Source: DATLGB01 sp963740765 (GTDB taxonomy: Bacteria > Actinomycetota > Thermoleophilia > Solirubrobacterales > Solirubrobacteraceae). From it: 64,000 nucleotides of DNA. The position numbers and the translations under genes are program-made. The notes under the pieces are model-generated. The model ran no database searches, was not told the origin of the DNA, and worked only from the letters and a program-made list of their open reading frames with translations. The stretch covers positions 186,001-250,000 of the forward strand of contig CAVUFN010000017.1 of the NCBI GenBank assembly GCA_963740765.1, written 5' to 3'. Positions 8,621 to 16,838 of this stretch are shown one piece after another (the first letter of the stretch is position 1; each line of letters starts with the position of its first letter).

Positions 8621-9477
8621 TCGCCCTCAGTGATGTGGTTCGGTCCTTCGGACCGGTTCAGGCGGTGGCGGGGATCTCCTTCGGCATCGAAGCGGGAGAG
8701 CACGTGGCGGTCACCGGGCCGTCGGGTTCCGGCAAGACCACGCTCTTGCAGCTGCTCGGCGCTCTGGACCGGCCGACGTCGGGTGAGGTGTCGGTGGGTG
8801 GCGACACGCTGAGCGGACTCGACGACCGGGCGCTGACCGCGCTGCGGCTACGTCGGATCGGCTTCGTCTTCCAGCAGTTCAACCTCGTGCCGACGCTCAC
8901 CGCCCGCGCGAACGTCGAGGCGGCGCTGGATCCGCTCGGGCTCGGCAGGCGCGAGCGGCGCGACCGGGCGCTCGCGCGGCTGGACGACGTCGGCCTGGCC
9001 GGCCGCGCCGATCACCTGCCGACGCAGCTCAGTGGCGGCGAGCAGCAGCGCGTCGCGATCGCGCGGGCCCTGTCCACCGAGCCCGACGTCGTCCTCGCCG
9101 ACGAGCCGACCGGCAACCTCGACCGCGCGGCCGCCGAGGTCGTCGCCGACCTGCTCGACTCGCTCGAGCGCACCGTGATCGTGGTGACCCACGACGCCGA
9201 GCTGGCCGCGCGGGCGCCGCGCGTGATCCGGCTGCGCGACGGGGAGGTCGTTGCGGACGTGCGCGGGGCGGGCGTCACCGGGCTGCGCGCCGTGGAGCTG
9301 CGCGTCGGCGACCTGGCCGCTGCCGAGGCCTTCTGGGCGGACGCGATCGGGGTCGAGCCGGCCGCCGTCGGGCTGCGGTTGGTCGAAGGGGCGGGGCCGA
9401 GCGTCGTGGCGCTCGACGCGCTGCGGGCGCGGGATGCGATCGTGGACCCGTGGGGCAACCGGGTGAGCTTCGAATGA
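8617..9477 (+). CDS. ABC ATPase (LolD/MacB type) with C-terminal half-VOC module
   Basis: Motor subunit for the preceding permease. Walker A GPSGSGKT is at 34-41, the Q-loop FQQFN at 86-90, the signature LSGGEQQ at 138-144, Walker B VVLADEP at 158-164 and the switch TH at 191-192. A normal LolD ends near 225 residues. Here about 62 more residues (224-286) read like one beta-alpha-beta-beta-beta module of the VOC/glyoxalase superfamily: VELRVGDLAAAEAFWADAIG, ending IVDPWGNRVSFE. This fusion is unusual. The start is TTG overlapping the permease stop; the 3' end overlaps the kinase gene as ATGA. Confidence 0.9.
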   Translation: MIALSDVVRSFGPVQAVAGISFGIEAGEHVAVTGPSGSGKTTLLQLLGALDRPTSGEVSVGGDTLSGLDDRALTALRLRRIGFVFQQFNLVPTLTARANVEAALDPLGLGRRERRDRALARLDDVGLAGRADHLPTQLSGGEQQRVAIARALSTEPDVVLADEPTGNLDRAAAEVVADLLDSLERTVIVVTHDAELAARAPRVIRLRDGEVVADVRGAGVTGLRAVELRVGDLAAAEAFWADAIGVEPAAVGLRLVEGAGPSVVALDALRARDAIVDPWGNRVSFE

Positions 9478-10145
9478 GGACCGTGCGCGCGACGCGGTAC
9501 GTGGCGCCGCTGCGCGAGGGCGGCTCGCTGCCCGGGCTCGTCGAAGGCGACGACGACGGCCTGTACGTCTGCAAGTTCCGCGGCGCCGGCCAGGGCCCGC
9601 TGGCGCTGGTCGCCGAGATCATCGGCGGCGAGCTGGCGCGCGGGCTCGGGCTGCCCGTCCCCGAGCTCGTGCTGCTGGAGGTCGACCCCGCGCTGGGCGT
9701 CGCCGAGCCGGACCGGGAGATCCAGGAGCTGCTGGAGGCGAGCCCAGGGCTGAACCTCGGCGTCGACTTCCTGCCCGGCGCACTGGCCTTCGACTGCGCC
9801 GGCCCCATCGACGAGCCGTTCGCCGCGGCCGTCGTCTGGCTCGACAACCTCATCACCAACGTGGACCGGACGCCGCGCAACCCGAACCTGCTCAGGTGGC
9901 ACCGTCAGACGTGGCTCATCGACCACGGCGCCGCGCTGTACCGCCAGCACGCCGAGGGCGACTTCGCCGGCAGCGCGAGGCAGCCGTTCCCGCTGATCGA
10001 GCAGCACGTGCTGCTCCCGCACGCCGGCGACTGGCGGGAGTTGTCCCCGGAGATCGACGTGAACGTGGTGGACCTGGTGCCCGAGGAGTGGCTCATCGGC
10101 CCGTCGCGCGACGACTACAAGCGCTTCCTGGAGGCGCGCGCATGA
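9474..10145 (+). CDS. HipA-like kinase family protein
   Basis: A 223-residue protein resembling the short HipA-like family often annotated HipA_2. Candidate kinase features are K34 in YVCKFRG (ATP-binding lysine), the catalytic-loop-like stretch N129-V-D131 to N136 and N138, and LID150-HG as the metal-binding motif. Classical HipA is a Ser/Thr kinase toxin of about 440 residues; this is a minimal version. The ATG overlaps the ABC ATPase stop, and the stop overlaps the start of a DUF3037 gene, its usual partner. Confidence 0.78.
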   Translation: MRTVRATRYVAPLREGGSLPGLVEGDDDGLYVCKFRGAGQGPLALVAEIIGGELARGLGLPVPELVLLEVDPALGVAEPDREIQELLEASPGLNLGVDFLPGALAFDCAGPIDEPFAAAVVWLDNLITNVDRTPRNPNLLRWHRQTWLIDHGAALYRQHAEGDFAGSARQPFPLIEQHVLLPHAGDWRELSPEIDVNVVDLVPEEWLIGPSRDDYKRFLEARA

Positions 10146-10516
10146 GCGAGGCGTTCTCGTACACCGTGCTGCAGGTGGTTCCGTCCATCGAGCGCGGCGA
10201 GCGCTTCAACGCGGGCGTGGTCCTCCACTGCCGCCGAGCCCGCTTCCTCCGAGCCGAGGTGAGCCTGGACGTCGCGAAGCTGAAGATCCTGGGCGAGGGC
10301 CTCGAACCGGATGCGGTGCGCGGGCATCTCGAGGTGCTTGCGCAGGTCGCCGCGGGCGAGGGCGACCATCCCGTCGCCCGGCTCGACCGGTCCGAGCGCT
10401 TCCACTGGCTCGCGGCGCCCGCGAGCACCATCGTCCAGCCCTCCGCCGTGCACACCGGTCTGACCGACGACCCGCAGGCCACGCTGGAGCGCCTGTTCCG
10501 CTCGCTCGTGATCTAG
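10142..10516 (+). CDS. DUF3037 family protein
   Basis: A 124-residue protein with the DUF3037 hallmark start FSYTVLQVVPSIERGERFNAGVVLHC and a conserved RLDRSERFHWLAAPAS segment with HTGLTDDP near the end. DUF3037 genes typically follow HipA-like kinase genes, so a role as partner or antitoxin-like regulator is inferred from context only. It is translationally coupled (ATGA) to the kinase and is last in the four-gene run that begins with the ABC permease. Confidence 0.82.
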   Translation: MSEAFSYTVLQVVPSIERGERFNAGVVLHCRRARFLRAEVSLDVAKLKILGEGLEPDAVRGHLEVLAQVAAGEGDHPVARLDRSERFHWLAAPASTIVQPSAVHTGLTDDPQATLERLFRSLVI

Positions 10517-10519
10517 GGT
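10514..10519 (+). promoter_or_regulatory. Putative leaderless -10 (TAGGGT) built on a stop codon
   Basis: TAGGGT ends 8 nt before the ATG at 10528. Its first three bases are the TAG stop of the DUF3037 gene. Confidence 0.5.
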
Positions 10520-10527
10520 CCCGTCCC

Positions 10528-11874
10528 ATGCGGCGGCTCGGTCTCCTCCTGTTCGTCGCGCTCGTCGTCTCCGTCGCCCCGGCCGACGCGAGCACGCACC
10601 GCTTCAAGCTGCGCGCCGGGCCATACAAGCTCGCCGGCTACTCGACCCAGTTCCCCGAGACGAAGGTGCGCACCCCGCGCGTCAAGGGCTTCGTGACGAG
10701 CATGCGCGCGCGGCTCGTCGACAGCCGCGGCCGCCCGGTCCTCGTCGACGAGGCGATGCTGCACCACGTCTTCTTCAACAACATCGACCGCAACCGCCAC
10801 CCGGGCAACTGCTCCGGCACCCACCCCGAGGTCTTCTACGGGACGGGCGAGGAGAACGAGGTCATGCGCTTCCCGGCCGGGTACGGCTACCGCCTCAAGC
10901 GCGGCGACCACTGGCAGATGGGCGCGATGATCATGGGCCATCGCTGGCGGCCGAGCAACGTCTACGTCGAGTACAGCGGGACGGTGGAGACGAAGCGGCT
11001 GACCGGCGTGCGCCCGTTCTGGGTGCGGGCCAACGGCTGCGGGATCGACTCGGGCTACCACGTGCGCGGGACCGGGCTGCCGGGCACGGTCGACGACCGC
11101 GTCAACCACTGGACCGTGCCGATGACGGGCCGGATCGTGGCGGCGGGCGGCCACCTGCACGCCGGGGCGATCAACATGGAGCTGCGCGACCCGGCCTGCG
11201 GGGACCGCGTCCTGCTCGACAACCGGCCCTTCTACGCGCCGCCGACCGACCTGCTCTACACCGCGGTCCCGAAGCTGCACGAGGCCGGCCCGGTCCAGAC
11301 CAGCTGGTACACGTCGGGCGACGGGATCCCCGTCGCCAAGGGCCAGCGGCTCGATCTGCACGGCCTCTACGAGGGCCAGTACGCGCGCCAGCTCGTGATG
11401 GCGATCACGCACATCTACATCGCGAGATCGGCTCCCACCGACCCGGCGCCCTCCGGCTGCCCGCCGCTGCCGCCCGACGCCCGCCAGGAGCCGATGCAGG
11501 CCGGCCTGCGCCCCCGCGCCCCGTACGAGCCGATCCCGCTGTGGCGCCTCGACGAGCGCAAGCTGCCCGTCAGGCTCGACGAGCCGCCCGGCCCGGTCAC
11601 GCCGCTCGCCGACGGCGGCACGATCGCGCTGAAGCGCTTTCGCTTCCAGCCCACGGAGAAGGTCGTCGTCAAGGCCGGCTCGACCATCAACTGGCGCTTC
11701 GACGACGCCACCGACCACCAGCTCACGCAGGCGTCCGGTCCGCGGGCCGTGGCCGGTCAGACGCTGGGCAAGGGCGGACGCACCTCGACGCGCTTCGACG
11801 TCCCCGGCCGCTACCAGCTGTTCTGCTACCTGCATCCGATGACGATGCACGAGCAGGTCGACGTCGTCCCGTAG
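10528..11874 (+). CDS. Secreted copper protein: SURNod19/monooxygenase-like domain plus cupredoxin
   Basis: A 448-residue exported protein with signal peptide MRRLGLLLFVALVVSVAPADA. The N-terminal domain carries HH79-80 (LHHVFFNN) and GGHLHAG at 207-213, a histidine pattern recalling SURNod19 or type-2 copper monooxygenase folds. The C-terminal domain (about 360-448) is a cupredoxin with candidate type-1 copper ligands H397, C433, H436 and M440 (FCYLHPMTM). It could bind copper for electron transfer or oxidative chemistry at the cell surface; the reaction is unknown. The cupredoxin call is firmer than the N-terminal one. Confidence 0.72.
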   Translation: MRRLGLLLFVALVVSVAPADASTHRFKLRAGPYKLAGYSTQFPETKVRTPRVKGFVTSMRARLVDSRGRPVLVDEAMLHHVFFNNIDRNRHPGNCSGTHPEVFYGTGEENEVMRFPAGYGYRLKRGDHWQMGAMIMGHRWRPSNVYVEYSGTVETKRLTGVRPFWVRANGCGIDSGYHVRGTGLPGTVDDRVNHWTVPMTGRIVAAGGHLHAGAINMELRDPACGDRVLLDNRPFYAPPTDLLYTAVPKLHEAGPVQTSWYTSGDGIPVAKGQRLDLHGLYEGQYARQLVMAITHIYIARSAPTDPAPSGCPPLPPDARQEPMQAGLRPRAPYEPIPLWRLDERKLPVRLDEPPGPVTPLADGGTIALKRFRFQPTEKVVVKAGSTINWRFDDATDHQLTQASGPRAVAGQTLGKGGRTSTRFDVPGRYQLFCYLHPMTMHEQVDVVP

Positions 11875-11877
11875 CCT
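11872..11877 (+). promoter_or_regulatory. Putative leaderless -10 (TAGCCT) built on a stop codon
   Basis: TAGCCT ends 7 nt before the ATG at 11885. The TAG is the stop codon of the copper protein gene. Confidence 0.5.
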
Positions 11878-11884
11878 GCTGGGG

Positions 11885-12892
11885 ATGGCTGTGAACCGCA
11901 GGGTCCTGCTCGCTCAGCGTCCCCAGGGCATCCCCGACGAATCCACCTTCGAGGTCGACGAGCAGGAGGTCCCCGAGCCCGGCGACGGCGAGTTCGTCGT
12001 CCGCCTCAGCCACATCTCCCTCGACCCGGCCATGCGCGGCTGGATGAACGACGTCGAGTCCTACCTGCCGCCGGTCGGCCTCGGCGAGGTCATGCGCGCC
12101 GGCGGCGTCGGCGAGGTCGTGGCGTCCAAGCACGAGGGCTGGTCGGAGGGCGACCACGCCTACGGGACGTTCGGCGTCCAGACCCACGCGGTGTCCGACG
12201 GCAAGGGCGTCCAGAAGGTCGACCCGGACAAGGCGCCGCTGCCCACGTACCTCGGCGTGCTCGGCATGACCGGCATGACCGCCTACTTCGGCCTGCTCGA
12301 CATCGGGCAGCCCAAGACGGGGGAGACGGTGGTCGTCTCCGGTGCCGCGGGCGCGGTCGGGTCCGTCACCGGCCAGATCGCGAAGATCAAGGGCTGCCGG
12401 GTGGTCGGTCTCGCCGGCGGGCCCGAGAAGTGCGCCTACGTGGTCGACGAGCTCGGCTTCGACGCTTGCATCGACTACAAGAACGACGACGTGCGCCGCA
12501 AGCTCAAGGAGCTGTGCCCCGACCGCGTCGACGTCTACTTCGACAACGTCGGCAACCCGACGCTCGACCAGGTCCTCGCCCGGCTCAACATGCACGGGCG
12601 CGTCGTCATCTGTGGCGCGATCGCGTCCTACAACGCCGACCGCGTGGAAGGGCCCGCGAACTACATGCAGCTGCTCGTGCGCCGCGGCCGCATGGAGGGC
12701 TTCCTCGTCTTCGACTACGCGCGGCGCTTCGGCGAGGCCGCGCAGGAGATCGCCGGCTGGATGCAGGAGGGGCGCCTCAAGACGCGCGAGGACGTCGTCC
12801 CCGGCCCGGTCGATCAGTTCCCGCAGGTCCTGCGCCGTCTCTTCGATGGCGACAACATCGGCAAGCTCGTCCTGGAGGTAGATCACTCGTGA
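11885..12892 (+). CDS. NADP-dependent medium-chain reductase (CurA/LTB4-dehydrogenase family)
   Basis: A 335-residue zinc-free MDR reductase that reduces the double bond of alpha,beta-unsaturated ketones or aldehydes. The GroES-like N-terminal part contains ISLDPAMRGWM and the Rossmann domain has GAAGAVGS at 153-160, both typical of CurA/YncB-like enzymes. It is first in an operon with SRPBCC, hypothetical, VOC and SDR genes, which suggests small-molecule or lipid-derived carbonyl metabolism (inference). The stop overlaps the next GTG. Confidence 0.88.
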   Translation: MAVNRRVLLAQRPQGIPDESTFEVDEQEVPEPGDGEFVVRLSHISLDPAMRGWMNDVESYLPPVGLGEVMRAGGVGEVVASKHEGWSEGDHAYGTFGVQTHAVSDGKGVQKVDPDKAPLPTYLGVLGMTGMTAYFGLLDIGQPKTGETVVVSGAAGAVGSVTGQIAKIKGCRVVGLAGGPEKCAYVVDELGFDACIDYKNDDVRRKLKELCPDRVDVYFDNVGNPTLDQVLARLNMHGRVVICGAIASYNADRVEGPANYMQLLVRRGRMEGFLVFDYARRFGEAAQEIAGWMQEGRLKTREDVVPGPVDQFPQVLRRLFDGDNIGKLVLEVDHS

Positions 12893-13308
12893 AGTCCAGC
12901 TTCACCTTGAACCGCACCGTCAACGCCCCGATCGGGCAGGTCTTCGACGCGTTCACCGACCACCGCGCCTACGCGGACATGACGCCGATGCGCAAGTCGA
13001 CCCTCGAGCGGGAGGGCGACCCCGCCCCCAACGGCATCGGCGCCGTGCGCAAGCTGACGCTCGCCGGCCCGCCCATCGTCGAGGAGGTCGTCGGCTACGA
13101 GCGACCGACCTACTTCGCCTACAAGGCGGTCAAGGGCCTGCCCGTCAAGGAGCACCTCGGCGAGGTGCGGCTGTCGGAGACGAGCAACGGGACGCGTGTC
13201 GCCTACACGATCAACTACACGCCCTCCATCCCCGGCCCGGCGGTCGGGCTCGTGCTCAAGCAGGCCATCGGCGCGCTGCTGAGGGGCATCGTCAAGACCG
13301 TGGAGTAG
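12889..13308 (+). CDS. SRPBCC-family protein
   Basis: A 139-residue START/Bet v1-like fold protein, recognised by the N-terminal VNAPIGQVFDAFTDHRAYADM and C-terminal LVLKQAIGALLRGIVK helix. Members bind hydrophobic ligands in an internal cavity or act as cyclases. The GTG start overlaps the reductase stop as GTGA; its own stop touches the next GTG. The ligand cannot be inferred. Confidence 0.8.
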   Translation: MKSSFTLNRTVNAPIGQVFDAFTDHRAYADMTPMRKSTLEREGDPAPNGIGAVRKLTLAGPPIVEEVVGYERPTYFAYKAVKGLPVKEHLGEVRLSETSNGTRVAYTINYTPSIPGPAVGLVLKQAIGALLRGIVKTVE

Positions 13309-13709
13309 TGGAGGGGCAGCAGCTCACACGCGGGTCGCGCCAGCGGCAGCGCACCATCGAGGGCTACCTGCTCACCGGTGGCCCGCCGCGGTGGATGGAG
13401 CGCTTCATGCAGGTCGAGAACGGCATCGGGCGCGAGCACCGGCGCCTGGCCAGGCGCTACGAGGAGCTGCGCGAGCGCTACGCGGCCGAGCCCGGCCGCT
13501 TCGCCGCCCGCTGGCGCGAGATCGCCCACGAGCAGCGCTTCGAGGAGATCAACGCGCTCATCCGCGCCCACAACACCTGGTATCCGGTCGAGCGCGACCT
13601 GCCGATGAACCCGCGCACGGGCGAGTACGTGCTGCAGCACGGGCGGGACTTCCGCCGGCCCGAGCTGACCCCGGCGTGGGTCCTCGAGCACTTCCCTGAC
13701 AAGCTGTAG
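13308..13709 (+). CDS. Conserved-looking hypothetical protein
   Basis: A 133-residue soluble protein, family not recognised. It is rich in charged helices (REHRRLARRYEELRERYAAE) and aromatic residues near the end (HNTWYPVERDLPMNPRTGEY). The GTG start shares one base with the SRPBCC stop and the reading frame fits the operon, so it is probably real. No cysteine motif, signal peptide or membrane segment is present. Confidence 0.6.
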   Translation: MEGQQLTRGSRQRQRTIEGYLLTGGPPRWMERFMQVENGIGREHRRLARRYEELRERYAAEPGRFAARWREIAHEQRFEEINALIRAHNTWYPVERDLPMNPRTGEYVLQHGRDFRRPELTPAWVLEHFPDKL

Positions 13710-13713
13710 CCCC

Positions 13714-14112
13714 ATGCGCATCCATCACGTCGGTGTCCTCGTCGAGGACTTCGAGACCGGCAAGACCTTCGCCCGTGACATCCTCGGCCTGGGCGAGCCC
13801 CAGGCCGAGTTCGAGGCCGCTGAGCACGGGCTCGCCGGCGCGTTCTTCGGCATGGGCGACGGCCTCCTGGAGATCTTCACGATCGCGGACGGGCGGCGGC
13901 CCGACGGCGAGGGATCGGTCGACCACATCGCGGTGACGGTCGAGGATCTTGATGCCGAGCAGGAGCGCCTCGCCGCCCAGGGTGTGCGTTTCACCGGCCC
14001 GACCACGTCCGACCACATCAGCGAGCCGGTCGCGCTGCGCGGCAACCGTCACCTCTGGACCGACCCCGCGACGTCCGGCGGCGTGCGCTTCCAGCTCGTC
14101 CAGGCGACCTGA
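13714..14112 (+). CDS. VOC-superfamily protein (methylmalonyl-CoA epimerase/glyoxalase-like)
   Basis: A 132-residue VOC protein with two beta-alpha-beta-beta-beta modules: MRIHHVGVLVEDFETGKTF with DGLLEIF, then VDHIAVTVEDLDAEQERL ending WTDPATSGGVRFQLVQ. H5, E51, H71 and a late ligand position fit a metal site, with glutamine near the end in place of the usual glutamate. It could be an epimerase, dioxygenase or lyase; the operon does not decide. The stop shares a base with the SDR start. Confidence 0.75.
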   Translation: MRIHHVGVLVEDFETGKTFARDILGLGEPQAEFEAAEHGLAGAFFGMGDGLLEIFTIADGRRPDGEGSVDHIAVTVEDLDAEQERLAAQGVRFTGPTTSDHISEPVALRGNRHLWTDPATSGGVRFQLVQAT

Positions 14113-14939
14113 TGGCGCCGCCGATCACGTTGGCGGGACGCACCGTCGTCGTCACCGGCGCCGGCTCGGGCATGGGCCGCTCGCTCGCGCAGCGGCTCGG
14201 CCGCCAGGGCTGCCCGGTCGCGGCCTTCGACTGGAACGAGGAGGCCCTGCAGGAGACGGTCGACGCGATCGACGGCCCGGTCCTGTCGCGCAAGCTCGAC
14301 GTCCGTGACCGCCAGGCCCAGATGGCCTTCGCCGCCGAGGTCGACGCGTGGGCGCCCGCCCCGATCGGCGCCGTCTTCAACAACGCCGGCGTGACCGTGT
14401 CCCAGAGCGTCGCCGGCGCCTCGCCCGAGGACGACGAGTGGGTGCTCGAGGTCAACCTCTGGGGCGTCATCCACGGAACCCGGGCCTACCTGCCGCTCCT
14501 GCAGCGCCAGAACTCGGGGTCGATCGTCAACACCTCCAGCGTCTTCGGGCTCATGGGCTTCCCGACCCAGAGCGCCTACTGCGCCTCCAAGGCGGCCGTC
14601 AAGGGCTTCACGGAGGCGCTGCGCCACGAGCTGCGCGATACCAACGTCGGCGCCATCTGCGTCCACCCGGGCGGCGTGTCGACCAACATCGTCCGCAACG
14701 CCCGCTTCCACGTCGACGACCGCGGCAACACCGACCGCTCCGTGCTCGAGACCGACTTCGACAAGATCACCCGCACCTCGCCCGACAAGGCGGCGGCGAT
14801 CATCCAGAAGGGCGTCGAGCGCGGCCGCGACCGCATCCTCATCGGCCCGGACGCCTACTTCCTGTCCGCGCTCGTCCGCGCGGCCCCGGTCCGCTACTAC
14901 GACATCCTCAAGCGGCTCGAGCCGCTCGTCCGCCGCTAG
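14112..14939 (+). CDS. Short-chain dehydrogenase/reductase
   Basis: A 275-residue classical SDR with cofactor motif TGAGSGMG at 15-22, NNAG at 90-93, catalytic serine in NTSS (140-143), Y156 and K160 (YCASK). D40 after the second strand favours NAD over NADP. It ends the plus-strand operon that begins with the CurA-like reductase. Its TAG stop is interlocked with that of the convergent SUI1 gene in a shared CTAG. Confidence 0.9.
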   Translation: MAPPITLAGRTVVVTGAGSGMGRSLAQRLGRQGCPVAAFDWNEEALQETVDAIDGPVLSRKLDVRDRQAQMAFAAEVDAWAPAPIGAVFNNAGVTVSQSVAGASPEDDEWVLEVNLWGVIHGTRAYLPLLQRQNSGSIVNTSSVFGLMGFPTQSAYCASKAAVKGFTEALRHELRDTNVGAICVHPGGVSTNIVRNARFHVDDRGNTDRSVLETDFDKITRTSPDKAAAIIQKGVERGRDRILIGPDAYFLSALVRAAPVRYYDILKRLEPLVRR

Positions 14940-15259
14940 CCACCGGAGCGGACGACGGTGTGCCCGTCGGCGCGGAGGATCTCGATGACCGTGTCGACCT
15001 GGTCGCCCTGGAGCTCGATGACGCCGTCCTTGATCGCCCCGCCGACGCCGCAGCGCTTCTTCAGGCGACCGGCGAGGGCCTTGAGCTCGGGATCTCGCAG
15101 CGGGACGCCGGTCACGGTGGTGACGGTCTTGCCCTTGCGACCGCCGACCTCGCGGCGCACCCGGACCTTGTCGGAGGTCAGGCGCGCCTTCTCCTGTGGG
15201 TCCCTGGCCCTGCGCAGGTCGCCGTCCGTCGTGGAGTAGACCTTCCGCGCGCCGCTCAT
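14936..15259 (-). CDS. SUI1/eIF1-family protein (YciH-like)
   Basis: A 107-residue protein with the SUI1 fold: basic GRKGKTVTTVTGVP loop, LKALAGRLKKRCGVGGAIKDG core and VIEILRADGHTVVRSGG end. The eukaryotic and archaeal relative eIF1 acts in start-codon selection; bacterial YciH is proposed to influence initiation fidelity under stress. The start ATG overlaps the stop of an ABC permease gene, so it is co-translated as the last gene of an exporter operon, an unexpected setting for a translation factor. Confidence 0.9.
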   Translation of the reverse strand: MSGARKVYSTTDGDLRRARDPQEKARLTSDKVRVRREVGGRKGKTVTTVTGVPLRDPELKALAGRLKKRCGVGGAIKDGVIELQGDQVDTVIEILRADGHTVVRSGG

Positions 15260-16029
15260 CGGCTCATCCGGCCCAGTCCGAACAGCGCCAGCGCGCCGAG
15301 GGCGCCGCCCATCCCGAGCAGGGCGACGAGGCCGGGCCAGCTGTGCGCGAGGCTCGGCTCGATGCCGGAGACGGTGGCCTGGCGGGCGAGCTCGAGGATC
15401 TGCGTGGTCGGGTTGTACTGGGCCACGTCGGACAGCCAGCCGCGCAGCAGCACCTCGGGCGTGTAGGCGGTGGAGAGGAACACGGCGAGGAACACGCCCT
15501 GCTGCATCAGCGGTCCGGCCTGCTGGGTGCGGAACGTGACGGCCATGAAGGTGCCCCACAGCGCGGCGACGGCGCAGAAGCCCGAGGTGGCGACGTAGAG
15601 GGCGACGATGCCGAGCACGCCGCCGGTCAGCTCGGCCCCGAGCAGGAAGCCGGCCACGAGCACGATGGTGATGGGGACGAGGGAGCGGGTCACCGCGCCG
15701 AGGATCGGGCCGGCCACGAGGACGAAGCGCGGCACGGGCGCCACCAGGAGCCGGTCGAACCAGCCCTGCTCGATGTCGCGGGCGAGGTTGACCCCGGCGG
15801 CCGCGCCGGCGAACCCGGCCGCCTGCAGACAGCTCAGCGGCACGACCCAGGACGAGTAGGAGTCGGTCGGGAAGCCGGGCAGGTCCGTGAGCCGACCGAA
15901 CTGCCCGCTGTAGCCGACCAGGAAGATCAGGGGCGCGATGGCCGACGGCAGCAGCGCGCCGCGGACACGGGTGACCTCGTTGAGCGAGCGCCGCCACAGG
16001 ACGACGACGATGGGCCAGGCGAGGGTCAC
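15256..16029 (-). CDS. ABC-2 type transporter permease
   Basis: A 257-residue membrane protein with about six helices and the ABC-2 feature RDIEQGWFDRLLVAPVPRF in the conserved cytoplasmic loop, very like its neighbour upstream. The GTG start at 16029 overlaps that gene's stop; the frame further upstream is not family-like. With the other permease and the DrrA-like ATPase it would form a drug, lipid or polysaccharide exporter. The substrate is not readable. Confidence 0.87.
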   Translation of the reverse strand: MTLAWPIVVVLWRRSLNEVTRVRGALLPSAIAPLIFLVGYSGQFGRLTDLPGFPTDSYSSWVVPLSCLQAAGFAGAAAGVNLARDIEQGWFDRLLVAPVPRFVLVAGPILGAVTRSLVPITIVLVAGFLLGAELTGGVLGIVALYVATSGFCAVAALWGTFMAVTFRTQQAGPLMQQGVFLAVFLSTAYTPEVLLRGWLSDVAQYNPTTQILELARQATVSGIEPSLAHSWPGLVALLGMGGALGALALFGLGRMSR

Positions 16030-16838
16030 AGCCGTCGCAGCCGGTCGGCAAGGGCCAGGGTGGCGATCCCCGTCGTCACGAGCGCCAGCACCACCGCGGA
16101 GAGGAAGCCCTCCCATGGCTTCGCGGCGGCGTCGTCGAGCAGCAGCCCGCGGACGGCCTCGACGATGTAGGTCAGCGGGTTGAAGGCGGCGAGGTCGTGC
16201 AGGGTCGGCGAGAGCAGCTCGCGGGGGAAGAAGGCCGGCGAGGTGAACAGCAGGACGAAGACGAACGGGAAGATGGACTGCATCAGCGACATGGAGCCGG
16301 TGCGCAGCGCGATCGCCGCGCCGATCCCGCCGATCCCGACGGCGGTGATGGGCGCCAGCACGAGCACGCCGAGGATGGCGACGGGGCCACCGGGATAGCG
16401 CGCGCCGAAGGCCAGCGCGACGAGCAGGAACACCGCGCACTGCACCAGCGTCAGCACGAACACGCCCGCCAGCCGGCCGAGCACCAGCGCCACCCGCGGG
16501 ACGGGCGCGGCCAGCAGCCGGTCGAAGAAGCCGAACTCGATGTCGGAGGCCAGGGCGATCCCGGCGGTCAGCCCCATCAGCAGGGCGCCCTGGATGATCG
16601 TCCCCGGCACGACGAAGGAGATGTAGGCGCTGACGTCCGGAAAGCCGCGCAGACCGCGCGCCGCGCTGGTCCCCGACGCGATCACGGCCAGCAGCATCAG
16701 CGGCAGCACGAACGTCGGCATCAGCATCTGGGCCCTGCGGAACTGCGTGCTCAGCGAACGGCGGCCGAGGGCCACCACCGCCTCAATCACGCGATCGACC
16801 GCCTTCGGCGGGTGCTGAGCCTGATGCTTCGCGATCAT
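16026..16838 (-). CDS. ABC-2 type transporter permease (DrrB-like)
   Basis: A 270-residue membrane protein with six predicted helices and the ABC-2 loop ASDIEFGFFDRLLAAPVPRV. Two starts are possible: ATG at 16838, overlapping the ATPase gene by 56 bp, or GTG at 16790 with an 8-bp overlap (255 aa). The conserved region begins around VALGRRSLSTQFRRAQ, which both retain. The partner permease downstream is a diverged copy, suggesting a heterodimeric channel. Confidence 0.87.
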   Translation of the reverse strand: MIAKHQAQHPPKAVDRVIEAVVALGRRSLSTQFRRAQMLMPTFVLPLMLLAVIASGTSAARGLRGFPDVSAYISFVVPGTIIQGALLMGLTAGIALASDIEFGFFDRLLAAPVPRVALVLGRLAGVFVLTLVQCAVFLLVALAFGARYPGGPVAILGVLVLAPITAVGIGGIGAAIALRTGSMSLMQSIFPFVFVLLFTSPAFFPRELLSPTLHDLAAFNPLTYIVEAVRGLLLDDAAAKPWEGFLSAVVLALVTTGIATLALADRLRRL

